Below are positions 1 to 7,876 of a stretch of DNA of 35,639 bases, piece by piece. Position numbers and translations under genes: made by a program. How positions within the stretch are numbered: position 1 is the first letter of the stretch; every line of letters begins with the position of its first letter. The stretch is from Sedimenticola sp. (GTDB lineage Bacteria; Pseudomonadota; Gammaproteobacteria; Chromatiales; Chromatiaceae): the NCBI GenBank assembly GCA_027023915.1, contig JALVUB010000141.1, positions 1 through 35,639 of the forward strand, given 5' to 3'. The notes under the pieces are model-generated. The model made no database searches. It was not told the origin of the DNA and saw nothing but the letters and a program-made list of their open reading frames with translations.

Positions 1-110
1 TGCCGGAGGAAGGCCTGAATTTTTCAGACTTTCCTTAACGATGCCCCAAGTTTCTCTTTCCTCGGATCATCTCGGGAAATTTGAGATTTCTTAACTACGG
101 AACAGGCCAT

Positions 111-1493
111 ATGAGCACAAAAAAACCCTGGGGCGGTCGCTTCAGCCAGCCTACCGACGCCTTCGTGGAAGCCTTCACCGCCTCGGTCGATTTCGACCAG
201 CGGTTGGCACGGCAGGATATTCGCGGTTCCATCGCGCACGCCACAATGCTGGCCCGCCAGAACATTCTCACGGAAGCGGAGAAGCAGCAGATCATTGACG
301 GACTGGAAGCCATCGGGCGGGAGATCGCAGCCGGCGACTTTCCCTGGTCGGTAACCCTCGAAGATGTCCACATGAACATCGAGGCGGCGCTTACCGCGCG
401 CATCGGCGAGGCGGGCAAGAAGCTCCACACCGGCCGCTCGCGCAACGACCAGGTGGCCACCGACGTGCGCCTCTGGCTGCGCGGGGAGATCGAGGCCATC
501 CAGGCCGAGCTGCGCCGTTTGCAGCGCGCCCTCCTCGACCTGGCCGAGCGCGAGGCCGACACCATCCTGCCCGGCTTCACCCACTTGCAGACCGCCCAGC
601 CGGTCACCTTCGGCCACCACATGATGGCCTGGTTCGAGATGCTCGAGCGCGACCACGGCCGCCTGGCGGACTGCAAGACCCGCATGAACCAGTGCCCCCT
701 GGGCGCCGCCGCCCTGGCCGGCACCACCTTCCCCATCGACCGCGACTTCACCGCCCGCGAGCTGGGCTTCGACGCCCCCTGCGCCAACTCCCTGGACGCG
801 GTGAGCGACCGCGACTTCGCCATCGAGTTCAGCGCCGCCGCCGCCCTGCTGATGATGCATCTGTCGCGCATGTCGGAAGAGCTGGTGATCTGGTCCTCGG
901 CCCAGTTCGGCTTCATCACCCTCTCCGACGCCTTCTGCACCGGCTCCTCCATCATGCCGCAGAAGAAGAACCCCGACGTGCCCGAGCTGGTGCGGGGCAA
1001 GAGCGGCCGCGTCTTCGGCCATCTCATGGGCCTGCTCACCCTGATGAAGAGCCAGCCGCTGGCCTACAACAAGGACAACCAGGAGGACAAGGAGCCGCTG
1101 TTCGACACCGTGGACCAGTTGCGCGGCAGCCTCAAGGTGTTCGCCGACATGGTGCCCGAGATCCGGTGCAACGCCGGGGCCATGCGCCAGGCCGCCCTCA
1201 AGGGGTTCGCCACCGCCACCGACCTGGCCGACTACCTGGTGCGCAAGGGGGTGCCCTTCCGCGACGCCCACGAGGTGGTGGGCAAGGCGGTGGCCCGCTG
1301 CGTGGAGCGGGGGATCGACCTGGCGGAACTCTCCCTGGAAGAACTGCGCGGCTTCAGCCCCGCCATCGACGAAGACGTGTTCCAGTACCTCACCCTGGAA
1401 GGCTCGGTGGCGGCCCGCGACCACTTCGGCGGCACCGCCCCCAGCCAGGTGCGCCAGGCCATCGCCCGCGCCCGGGCACGCATCGACGCATGA
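111..1493 (+). CDS. argH: Argininosuccinate lyase
   Basis: Cytoplasmic homotetrameric lyase that splits argininosuccinate into arginine and fumarate, the last step of arginine synthesis. The 460-residue product has the family's usual length. It carries the fumarase/aspartase superfamily signature GSSIMPQKKNP at residues 278-288, whose serine lies in the mobile catalytic loop. The N-terminal KPWGGRF stretch and the HTGRSRNDQ substrate-binding segment near residue 105 are typical of ArgH. I chose the ATG at 111, which begins MSTKKPWGGRF, over an in-frame TTG at 81 because family proteins begin here. The next gene starts inside the stop codon (ATGA), so the two are probably translated together. 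There is no sign of damage. The 110 bases before the gene hold no other feature I can support. Confidence 0.97.
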   Translation: MSTKKPWGGRFSQPTDAFVEAFTASVDFDQRLARQDIRGSIAHATMLARQNILTEAEKQQIIDGLEAIGREIAAGDFPWSVTLEDVHMNIEAALTARIGEAGKKLHTGRSRNDQVATDVRLWLRGEIEAIQAELRRLQRALLDLAEREADTILPGFTHLQTAQPVTFGHHMMAWFEMLERDHGRLADCKTRMNQCPLGAAALAGTTFPIDRDFTARELGFDAPCANSLDAVSDRDFAIEFSAAAALLMMHLSRMSEELVIWSSAQFGFITLSDAFCTGSSIMPQKKNPDVPELVRGKSGRVFGHLMGLLTLMKSQPLAYNKDNQEDKEPLFDTVDQLRGSLKVFADMVPEIRCNAGAMRQAALKGFATATDLADYLVRKGVPFRDAHEVVGKAVARCVERGIDLAELSLEELRGFSPAIDEDVFQYLTLEGSVAARDHFGGTAPSQVRQAIARARARIDA

Positions 1494-1894
1494 AGAACCG
1501 CGTGCGGGTGAGCGCCACCTTCTCCTTTCGGGGTGAAACACACCACCCCGAACTGATACTCGACCTGGATGAAATCTCCCCGGAGAATCTGACGCCGGAA
1601 GCGCTTTATCCCCTACTGGCCCAATCCAACGGCATCGACCCTTACTCCTACGAATACGAGGTGCTGGAAGTCACGCCATTGGAGTTCGACCAGCCGGAAG
1701 GCGTGGCATCCGACTACCTTCACGATGGCAGGCTCGATTTCGACGGCTTGCGCCAAGCCCTGGCCGACACCGAACTGTCCAATCGATTGCTGCAAATTGC
1801 GCGCGACCATCTGGGCGCAAGCTCGCTGGACGAGTTGCCGGGATTGGAAGCCGCTCTACGTGCCGCGTGGGAAGCAGGCCGCAAGGCCAAATAA
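1490..1894 (+). CDS. Conserved small protein of unknown function, coupled to argH
   Basis: A 134-residue protein I do not recognise. The start ATG overlaps the argH stop as ATGA, so translation is probably coupled, and no separate Shine-Dalgarno site is needed. The N-terminal third (KNRVRVSATFSFRGE, then PELILDLDEI) looks beta-rich. The middle is acidic with several tyrosines (DPYSYEYEVLEV), and the C-terminal half is predicted helical. There are no cysteines, signal peptide or membrane segment, so it is likely a soluble cytoplasmic protein. The next gene begins 3 bases after the stop, which gives a three-gene unit. Nothing in the sequence shows a link to arginine synthesis beyond position. 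Confidence 0.8.
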   Translation: MKNRVRVSATFSFRGETHHPELILDLDEISPENLTPEALYPLLAQSNGIDPYSYEYEVLEVTPLEFDQPEGVASDYLHDGRLDFDGLRQALADTELSNRLLQIARDHLGASSLDELPGLEAALRAAWEAGRKAK

Positions 1895-1897
1895 ACG

Positions 1898-2977
1898 GTG
1901 CCTCACCTGCTCGTTGCCATTTCCGGCCACGGCTACGGCCATTTCGCCCAGGTGGCCCCGGTGATAAACGGGCTCGCCCAACGGATTCCCAAGCTGCGCT
2001 TGACCCTGCAAACCGCGGTGCCCGAGGCCCTTCTTCATGAACGCATTCAGACCAATTTCGAGCTGTTGCCGGAAGCACCCGATGTCACCGTCATCATGCG
2101 CGGCCCCACCGAAATCGACTGGCCAGCCACCATCCAGGCCCACCAGTCCTTTCATCGTAACTGGCGCGAACAGCTCGCAGTTGCCACCAACAGGCTGACG
2201 GCACTGGCGCCCGATCTGGTGCTGGCCGACATCCCCTATCCACCCCTTGCGGCCGCGCAAGCGGCGGGCATTCCCAACATGGCGCTCTGCTCTCTCAATT
2301 GGGCCGATATCCTCGACCACCACCCCCAGGCACGGCAGACACTTGCCGGGCCGATCACCATCATGCGAAAGGCTTATGCCAAGGCGGATGCCTTTCTGCT
2401 ACCCGCCCCCTCGATGCCCATGAACTGGCTGGACAACCGCGTCACTGTCGGCCCCATCGCAACCACCGGACGGGAACGCCGGGCCGAACTGTTTTCAGCT
2501 CTCGGCCTGAACGAACCGGCACGGTTGATTATGGTGAGCCTGGGAGGCATCCCCATCCACCAACACCCTCGCCGCTGGCCCCAAAAGAGCGGCTGGCACT
2601 GGCTGCTGCCTTCAGCCTGGAGAGACTCATCACGGCCCGATCAACATGCCTGGGACAGCCTTGACTGGCCTTTCAGCGACCTGCTCCACAGTGTGGATCT
2701 GGTGATTACCAAGCCTGGTTATGGCACTTTCGTGGAAGCTGCCTGCGCCGGCATTCCCGTACTCTACGCCGAGCGTAACGGATGGGCCGAAAGCCCCTGG
2801 CTGGAACGATGGCTGGCGCGACATCAGCCCTGCCGCGCGCTGTCCCTGGATCAGTTGCTGAAAGGCGATATCGAATCTTCCCTGCAACAACTGTTGGCCG
2901 AGCCTCGCCGACCCGCCATCATGCCCAGCGGCGTCGATGAAGCCTGTGACCGGCTGGCTGTCCGGCTGAAGCCATGA
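1898..2977 (+). CDS. GT-B fold glycosyltransferase-like protein
   Basis: A 359-residue protein starting at a GTG 3 bases after the preceding stop. The N-terminus LLVAISGHGYGHFAQ resembles the glycine-rich N-terminal loop of GT-B enzymes such as MurG and of the glycosyltransferase-like domain found before L-arabinokinases. The C-terminal half has the donor-site pattern LVITKPGYGTFVEAACAGIPVLY (shown in part: KPGYGTFVEAACAGIP), as in GT28 enzymes where a glycine-rich loop and an acidic residue grip the nucleotide sugar. There is no transmembrane segment. The donor and acceptor cannot be read from sequence. Its coupling to argH and the small protein is positional evidence only. The stop codon lies at the edge of a hairpin that ends the opposing amt transcript. 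Confidence 0.7.
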   Translation: MPHLLVAISGHGYGHFAQVAPVINGLAQRIPKLRLTLQTAVPEALLHERIQTNFELLPEAPDVTVIMRGPTEIDWPATIQAHQSFHRNWREQLAVATNRLTALAPDLVLADIPYPPLAAAQAAGIPNMALCSLNWADILDHHPQARQTLAGPITIMRKAYAKADAFLLPAPSMPMNWLDNRVTVGPIATTGRERRAELFSALGLNEPARLIMVSLGGIPIHQHPRRWPQKSGWHWLLPSAWRDSSRPDQHAWDSLDWPFSDLLHSVDLVITKPGYGTFVEAACAGIPVLYAERNGWAESPWLERWLARHQPCRALSLDQLLKGDIESSLQQLLAEPRRPAIMPSGVDEACDRLAVRLKP

Positions 2978-3000
2978 AAAAAGGCGCCCGAAGGCGCCTT
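2977..3000 (-). terminator. Intrinsic terminator of the porin-glnK-amt operon
   Basis: On the minus strand an 8-bp stem AAGGCGCC/GGCGCCTT closes a TTCG tetraloop (C-UUCG-G, unusually stable) and is followed at once by a run of T. It lies 24 bases past the amt stop codon. On the plus strand no T-run follows, so it should act mainly on the minus-strand transcript. Confidence 0.85.
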
Positions 3001-3023
3001 GACTTGGAAGGCTTTTCAAGCCG

Positions 3024-4328
3024 TTACAGATTGTAGGCCCGCTCGTCGTGCTGGCTGAGATCGAGGCCTTCCACCTCTTCCTCCTCGCTCACCCGCAGAC
3101 CGATGGTGGCCTTGAGCACGAAGAGAATGATAGTGGTCACCACGGCGGTGTAGATGAAGGTGCTCACCACGCCGATGAACTGCACCCCCACCTGGCTGCC
3201 GATGGAGCTGATGCCGTCACCAAAGCCGGCGCCACCCAGGCTGGGAGCACAGAAGACACCAGTGAGAATGGCGCCAGTGATGCCGCCGATGCCGTGTACG
3301 CCAAAGGCATCAAGGGAATCGTCCAACCCCAGGGAGGGCTTGATCTTGGCCACGAAGAAGAAGCAGGCCAGGCCGGCGGCAGCGCCAATGGCCAGTGCCC
3401 CCATGGGACCGGCGGTGCCGGAAGCGGGAGTAATGGCCACCAGACCAGCCACCGCGCCGGAGGCGATGCCCAGGGCGCTGGGCTTGCCGTGGGTGATCCA
3501 CTCGGCCAGCATCCAGGTGACGGCCGCCATGGCGGTGGCGATCTGGGTGACGGCCATGGCCATGCCGGCGGTGCCGTCGGCGGCCAGCTCGGAGCCAGCG
3601 TTGAAGCCGAACCAGCCCACCCACAGCATGGCGGCGCCCACCAGGGTGAACATCAGGCTGTGCGGCATCATGGAGGTGCGGGGGAAGCCCTTGCGCTTGC
3701 CCACGATGATGGCCGCCATCAGGCCCGCCACGCCTGCGTTGATGTGCACCACGGTGCCGCCGGCGAAGTCGAGGATGCCCTTGCCGCCGAGCCAGCCGCC
3801 GTCACCCCAAACCCAGTGGGCGATGGGGGCATAGACCAGCACCAGCCAGAGGATGGTGAACCAGAGCATGGCCGAGAACTTCATGCGCTCGGCGAAGGCG
3901 CCGACAATGAGCGCCGGGGTGATGATGGCAAAGGTCATCTGGAAGGTCATGAAGACCGTCTCCGGGATGGAACCCGAGAGGCTGTCGACCCCCATGCCCT
4001 TGAGGAACAACTTGTCCAGGCCACCCCACCAGGTGCCGGCGCCGCCGAAGGCGATGCTGTAGCCCACGATGGCCCAGAGCACGGTGACTACGGCGGTAAT
4101 GGTGAAACACTGCATCATCACCGAAAGGCCGTTCTTCGCCCGCACCATGCCCGCATAGAAGAGGCTCAGGCCGGGAATGGTCATGAACAGCACCAGAGCG
4201 GTTGCGGTGAGCATCCAGGCGGTGTCGCCGGAGCTGAGCTTGTCCTCTGCAGAGGCCAACGCCGGCAACAGCGCCAGGGCCGGCAGCATCAAACGCGCCG
4301 CCTTCTGCTTGATAGTCGTCTTTTTCAC
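3024..4328 (-). CDS. amt: Ammonium transporter (Amt family)
   Basis: Trimeric inner-membrane ammonium/ammonia channel. The 434-residue product has a cleavable-looking signal (KKTTIKQKAARL, then a hydrophobic stretch ending ALASAEDK). About eleven hydrophobic segments follow, as expected for AmtB proteins with signal peptides. Family landmarks are visible, including GLSLFYAGMVRAKN near residue 55 and FGVHGIGGITG with the conserved pore histidine late in the protein. I chose the GTG at 4328 because an AGGAGG site sits 8 bases upstream; longer upstream readings lack this and add unlikely sequence. glnK ends 19 bases before this start, the usual glnK-amtB pairing, so GlnK should gate the channel in response to nitrogen status. 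Transcription probably comes from the sigma-54 promoter ahead of the porin gene. Confidence 0.95.
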   Translation of the reverse strand: MKKTTIKQKAARLMLPALALLPALASAEDKLSSGDTAWMLTATALVLFMTIPGLSLFYAGMVRAKNGLSVMMQCFTITAVVTVLWAIVGYSIAFGGAGTWWGGLDKLFLKGMGVDSLSGSIPETVFMTFQMTFAIITPALIVGAFAERMKFSAMLWFTILWLVLVYAPIAHWVWGDGGWLGGKGILDFAGGTVVHINAGVAGLMAAIIVGKRKGFPRTSMMPHSLMFTLVGAAMLWVGWFGFNAGSELAADGTAGMAMAVTQIATAMAAVTWMLAEWITHGKPSALGIASGAVAGLVAITPASGTAGPMGALAIGAAAGLACFFFVAKIKPSLGLDDSLDAFGVHGIGGITGAILTGVFCAPSLGGAGFGDGISSIGSQVGVQFIGVVSTFIYTAVVTTIILFVLKATIGLRVSEEEEVEGLDLSQHDERAYNL

Positions 4329-4347
4329 TTTCCACTCCTCCTGTCGT

Positions 4348-4686
4348 TCACAGTGCTTCCCGACCGGTTTCACCGGTGCGGATGCGAATGGTCTGCTCGA
4401 GAGTCGAGACGAAGATCTTGCCGTCACCGATCTTGCCGGTGCGGGCGGCGTTGATGATCGCCTCCACCACAGACTCCACTTGGTCCTCGGCCACGGCGGC
4501 TTCCAGCTTGATCTTGGGAAGGAAATCCACCACATACTCGGCGCCGCGGTAGAGCTCGGTGTGACCCTTCTGCCGGCCGAAGCCCTTCACTTCGGTGACA
4601 GTGATGCCGGTGACGCCCACTTCGGAAAGAGCTTCACGGACATCATCCAGCTTGAACGGCTTGATGATTGCGGTTACCAGTTTCAT
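4348..4686 (-). CDS. glnK: Nitrogen regulatory protein P-II (GlnK type)
   Basis: A 112-residue P-II signalling protein that reports nitrogen and energy state by binding ATP/ADP and 2-oxoglutarate. The T-loop is intact, with the uridylylation tyrosine at residue 51 in ELYRGAEY. The N-terminus MKLVTAIIKPFKLDDVREAL and the C-terminal signature TGKIGDGKIFV are standard. It is named GlnK rather than GlnB because it precedes amt. A GGAG ribosome site lies just upstream, and the porin gene ends 10 bases before the start. The sequence suggests nitrogen-starvation control through the sigma-54 promoter at 5504-5519. Confidence 0.95.
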   Translation of the reverse strand: MKLVTAIIKPFKLDDVREALSEVGVTGITVTEVKGFGRQKGHTELYRGAEYVVDFLPKIKLEAAVAEDQVESVVEAIINAARTGKIGDGKIFVSTLEQTIRIRTGETGREAL

Positions 4687-4696
4687 CGTTCACTCC

Positions 4697-5449
4697 TCAC
4701 TCGAAGGTCTTGGACCAGGAGACGACAAACTTGGCGTCGTCCGTGGCGTTGGTCCAATAGTTGCTGGCGGCGCCACTCTTGAAGTTGGTGTTCGCCTGGG
4801 AAACGCTGAAGGTAAAGTCACCCCAGTCGCCGGCGCTCTTGGTCAGGTCGATCTGGAAATGGGTGTAGTCAGGGGATGCGCCATGGTTGTTGGCGGCATC
4901 CCAGGCATTGCTGGTTTTGAAATCGTATCGACCGACAGTGGCGCCGACGGTCCAGCCCTTCATGACCTCGAAACTGGCGCCCAGATGATAGTAGATGTCA
5001 CCCGTGTCGAAGGGCGCGCCATTGGCCGCCTGGCCATTAATGGTCCAGTTGATACCAGCTTCCAGAAACTTCCAGGTGCCAGTCAGGCCCAACTCGGTGA
5101 AGTTGGAGTTTTCGTATCCACTGATGGGGTAGTAATAATGAATAACTCCGATGTCATAGCCGAAGTCCTGAATGGTGTTGGAAAAACCACCGTAGAAATC
5201 CACTTCAGCGCCTTTTTTGCGGCTGGGCAAGGCCCAGTCAATGTTGGAGGCCCAGACCCCCAGATAAAAACCGGAATCATGGTTCCAGTCCACTCCGCCG
5301 GAAATAGCGGCGCTGTCATCGGTCTGGGTGATGCCACGCCACAGGTAGTTGCTGGTCAACCCGATGTTGGCACTCAGACCGGCCTGTGCCAGGGAGGAGG
5401 CGCCGACCAGGGCAGCGGCGCATGCCAGGGGTAGAGTTTTGCGCTTCAT
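4697..5449 (-). CDS. TorF-family putative outer-membrane porin
   Basis: A 250-residue exported protein. Residues 1-23 form a signal peptide ending in LAQA. The mature part starts GLSANIGLTSNYLWRGITQ, the hallmark start of the TorF/TIGR02001 porin-like family. Alternating hydrophobic and polar beta-strand patterns rich in Tyr and Trp follow, and the protein ends with Phe-Glu (WSKTFE) after an amphipathic strand. It is the first gene of the porin-glnK-amt unit, directly downstream of a sigma-54 promoter. This position suggests it helps nitrogen compounds cross the outer membrane under limitation. That role is inferred from context; the substrate is not known from sequence. Confidence 0.88.
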   Translation of the reverse strand: MKRKTLPLACAAALVGASSLAQAGLSANIGLTSNYLWRGITQTDDSAAISGGVDWNHDSGFYLGVWASNIDWALPSRKKGAEVDFYGGFSNTIQDFGYDIGVIHYYYPISGYENSNFTELGLTGTWKFLEAGINWTINGQAANGAPFDTGDIYYHLGASFEVMKGWTVGATVGRYDFKTSNAWDAANNHGASPDYTHFQIDLTKSAGDWGDFTFSVSQANTNFKSGAASNYWTNATDDAKFVVSWSKTFE

Positions 5450-5503
5450 GTGCTATACCTCAGTTGATGGATTGATCTTCAAGTTTTGAGTTCACGTGAA
5501 GAA

Positions 5504-5519
5504 GCAACCATCGTGCCAA
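5504..5519 (-). promoter_or_regulatory. Sigma-54 (RpoN) -24/-12 promoter for porin-glnK-amt
   Basis: Read on the minus strand, TTGGCACGATGGTTGC matches the RpoN consensus TGGCACG-N4-TTGC at every conserved position, with GG and GC spaced correctly. The predicted start is near 5492, giving a leader of roughly 40 bases before the porin ATG at 5449. The downstream glnK and amt genes are classic RpoN/NtrC targets, which supports the call. Confidence 0.88.
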
Positions 5520-5592
5520 TTAATAAAAAATCATATATAACAACGTTTTAAACAGCTTTCGTCGTTCTCGACGGCCCCACAAGCCGTTTTGA

Positions 5593-5609
5593 TGCACCAA
5601 TTCGGTGAG
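5593..5609 (-). promoter_or_regulatory. NtrC-like enhancer site
   Basis: TGCACC-AATTC-GGTGAG closely matches the NtrC dyad TGCACC-N5-GGTGCA, with 11 of 12 half-site bases. Its centre is about 109 bp upstream of the start predicted for the sigma-54 promoter, the distance at which NtrC enhancers usually lie. The dyad is symmetric, so strand is assigned only by the promoter it should serve. Confidence 0.65.
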
Positions 5610-5717
5610 GAATTTCCCGCCGACAGGCTTCCTTGCTCCATTCCAGGGCGCCGTCTGGACAAGAAAAGAGAGCCAAAGTAGGCTGGACAACCCACCTCAA
5701 CCAAGGAGGAACAGACA

Positions 5718-5981
5718 ATGTTCGACCCCAAAGTGATCGACGAGGTCTCAAGGAAGGTCATGGCCAACCTCCCCAATGGCCTGCAGGCACTGCAAAGTGA
5801 CTTGCAATACAACTTGCGCAGCACCCTGGGCGCGGCGCTGAACAGACTCAATCTGGTGACCCGCGAGGAGTTTGAAATCCAGCAGGCAGTGCTGAGCCGT
5901 ACCCGGGCAAAGGTGGAAGCACTGGAGCGCCGGGTGAGATCGCTGGAAAAGGCGCTTGAAACCCGCGAAAATACCGCCTGA
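5718..5981 (+). CDS. ubiK: Ubiquinone biosynthesis accessory factor UbiK
   Basis: An 87-residue member of the BMFP/YqiC family. UbiK binds UbiJ and supports the soluble Ubi complex that makes ubiquinone under air. Features seen: N-terminal MFDPKVIDEVSRKV, a central amphipathic segment, and a C-terminal heptad region (about residues 49-85, KVEALERRVRSLEKALE) that forms the trimeric coiled coil known for this family. A strong AAGGAGG site lies 9 bases before the ATG. yifB follows after 39 bases on the same strand, a neighbour pair common in gammaproteobacteria. Confidence 0.9.
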   Translation: MFDPKVIDEVSRKVMANLPNGLQALQSDLQYNLRSTLGAALNRLNLVTREEFEIQQAVLSRTRAKVEALERRVRSLEKALETRENTA

Positions 5982-6020
5982 TCTCCCACCAACTTTTTTC
6001 AATCGGGCCAGGGAAGGTTC

Positions 6021-7571
6021 ATGGCACTGGCAACCACTTTCTGTCGAGCCGGCTTGGGCATGGAAGCTCCGCCGGTCACCGTCGAAGTCCATCTCGCCAA
6101 CGGCCTGCCGGCGTTTCATATTGTCGGGCTGGCGGAAAAAGCTGTGCAGGAGAGCCGCGAACGGGTGCGCGGCGCCATCATCAACGCCGGCTTCGAGTTC
6201 CCCGCCCGCCGCATCACCGTCAACCTCGCTCCCGCCGACCTGCCCAAGGAGGGAGGCCGTTTCGATCTGCCCATCGCCCTGGGCATTCTCGCCGCCTCGG
6301 GACAACTGCCAACGGAACTCCCGGGCAACATGGAACTGCTGGGCGAACTGGCCCTGTCCGGCGCCGTGCAGCCGGTGAGCGGCGTGCTGCCGGCGGTGAT
6401 GGCGGCCAGCCAGGCGGGCAAGGCGCTGTTGCTACCCACCGGCAACCTGGATGAGGCCAGTCTGGTGAGCGGCGCCCGGCTTCACCCGGTGAGCCATCTG
6501 CTCGAAGCCGTTGCCCATCTCAGTGGCGAAACGCCCATCCCGCCTCACCAGCGCACGGCGCCGCTGGAGCCCGATTACACCGGCCTGCCCGATCTGGCCG
6601 AGGTAAAGGGCCAACACCAGGCCAAGCGGGCACTACTGGTGGCCGCCGCCGGCGGTCACAACCTGCTTTTCAGCGGCCCGCCTGGCAGCGGCAAGAGCAT
6701 GTTGGCCAGCCGGCTGCCTTCCATACTGCCGCCCCTGACCGACGTCGAAGCGCTGGAGCAGGCGGCCATCGCCTCCATTGCCGGGTTGCCCTTCCGGGCC
6801 GAGTCCTGGCGCATCCGGCCCTATCGCTCGCCTCATCACACCGCCTCGGCGGTGGCATTGGTGGGGGGAGGCAGCAGCCCGCGCCCTGGAGAGATCTCCC
6901 TGGCCCACCACGGCATTCTTTTTTTGGACGAGCTGCCGGAGTTTCCCCGCCATGTGCTGGAGGTGCTGCGCGAGCCGCTGGAGAATGGCCGCATCACTAT
7001 CTCACGCGCTTCGGGCAAGGTGGAGTATCCTGCCCGTTTCCAACTGGTGGCAGCCATGAACCCCTGCCCCTGCGGCCATCTGGGCGATCCCGCGGGCCAG
7101 TGTCACTGCAGCGCCGAGCAGGTGGCGCGCTACCAGTCCCGCATCTCCGGGCCGCTTCTGGACCGCATCGACATTCGCGTGCAGGTGCCCGCCCAGCCGG
7201 CGACTGTGCTGCTGGAAGCGGGCGGCCCGCCGGAGATCTCAAGCCGAGAAGCCCGAAGACAGGTGCTGGCGGCCCATCAGCGGCAACTCAACCGGCAGGG
7301 CTGCCACAACGCCGCGCTGGAAAACCGCGAACTGGAACAGTGGTGCGCCCTGGGTTCCGCTGAAAAAGCCTTTTTGGCCAAGGCGATGGAGACTCTTGGC
7401 CTGTCGGCGCGGGGCTATCACCGGGTACTGCGGGTGGCGCGCACCATTGCCGACCTGGCCGGCGAGGAACGCATCGGCCTTCCCCATTTGAGCGAAGCCA
7501 TCGGTTATCGCCGGCTGGCGGTCGCCAGCTTCAGCAGCAGTTCCACCACCCCGTCGGCAGCCCCCAGGTAA
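6021..7571 (+). CDS. yifB: YifB/ComM family AAA+ ATPase (Mg-chelatase-like)
   Basis: A 516-residue cytoplasmic AAA+ protein. ComM homologues act as helicases aiding branch migration during integration of transforming DNA. Domains in order: N-terminal Lon-protease-like ChlI fold (about 20-140); AAA+ core with Walker A GPPGSGKS at 219-226 and Walker B GILFLDELPE at 298-307; the NPCPCGHLGDP...CHC cysteine cluster near 345-360; and a C-terminal helical domain ending in EAIGYRRL. The last about 16 residues, SASFSSSSTTPSAAPR-like and serine-rich, are unlike the usual family end. They are encoded where the gene overlaps the convergent chelatase gene by 67 bp. The start is supported by a GGGAAGG site just upstream. 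Confidence 0.93.
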   Translation: MALATTFCRAGLGMEAPPVTVEVHLANGLPAFHIVGLAEKAVQESRERVRGAIINAGFEFPARRITVNLAPADLPKEGGRFDLPIALGILAASGQLPTELPGNMELLGELALSGAVQPVSGVLPAVMAASQAGKALLLPTGNLDEASLVSGARLHPVSHLLEAVAHLSGETPIPPHQRTAPLEPDYTGLPDLAEVKGQHQAKRALLVAAAGGHNLLFSGPPGSGKSMLASRLPSILPPLTDVEALEQAAIASIAGLPFRAESWRIRPYRSPHHTASAVALVGGGSSPRPGEISLAHHGILFLDELPEFPRHVLEVLREPLENGRITISRASGKVEYPARFQLVAAMNPCPCGHLGDPAGQCHCSAEQVARYQSRISGPLLDRIDIRVQVPAQPATVLLEAGGPPEISSREARRQVLAAHQRQLNRQGCHNAALENRELEQWCALGSAEKAFLAKAMETLGLSARGYHRVLRVARTIADLAGEERIGLPHLSEAIGYRRLAVASFSSSSTTPSAAPR

Positions 7572-7876
7572 GGAGTCAGGCGCACGGCGAGGTCCGGCAG
7601 GGCTTTTTCCGCCATTTTCACTGCGTCGGGAATATCGCGGCTCACGTGGCGACCGGCGGAGAGAAAATAGGGCAGCACCACCACCTCGGTGGCGCCGGCC
7701 TCGGCGCAGCGCCGGATGCTCTCGGGGATGGAGGGCTCGGCCAGTTCCAGAAAGGCCGCCTCCACCCGGTCGTAGGTTCCCGCTGCCCGTTCCGCCAGCC
7801 GTTGCGCCAGGCGGCGCACCTCCTCGTTGGAGGCCTCGCGCCGGCTGCCGTGGGCCACCAGCAGCAGCGCCTTCAT
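7505..7876 (-). CDS. cbiX: Short CbiX-type sirohydrochlorin chelatase
   Basis: A 123-residue protein of the single-domain CbiX/SirB class, which inserts Co or Fe into sirohydrochlorin. The metal-handling histidines are visible: H9 in VAHGSRR and H77 in SAGRHVSRDIP. This is half the length of two-domain CbiX enzymes, so it should act as a homodimer. The start ATG overlaps the pepN stop (ATGA on the minus strand). The 3' end overlaps yifB tail to tail by 67 bp. DsrAB, encoded nearby, needs a siroheme-type cofactor, so iron insertion is an attractive role. That is inference; cobalt for cobalamin is the alternative. Confidence 0.85.
   Translation of the reverse strand: MKALLLVAHGSRREASNEEVRRLAQRLAERAAGTYDRVEAAFLELAEPSIPESIRRCAEAGATEVVVLPYFLSAGRHVSRDIPDAVKMAEKALPDLAVRLTPYLGAADGVVELLLKLATASRR

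Noticed and set aside
24..1541. 505-residue open frame antisense to argH
   Set aside because: It is a mirror of a GC-rich gene: repetitive Gly/His/Val composition, no ribosome site, and the plus strand encodes an intact ArgH.
3048..4454. 468-residue open frame antisense to amt and glnK
   Set aside because: Composition rich in His, Gly and Glu with no fold signature; amt and glnK are certain.
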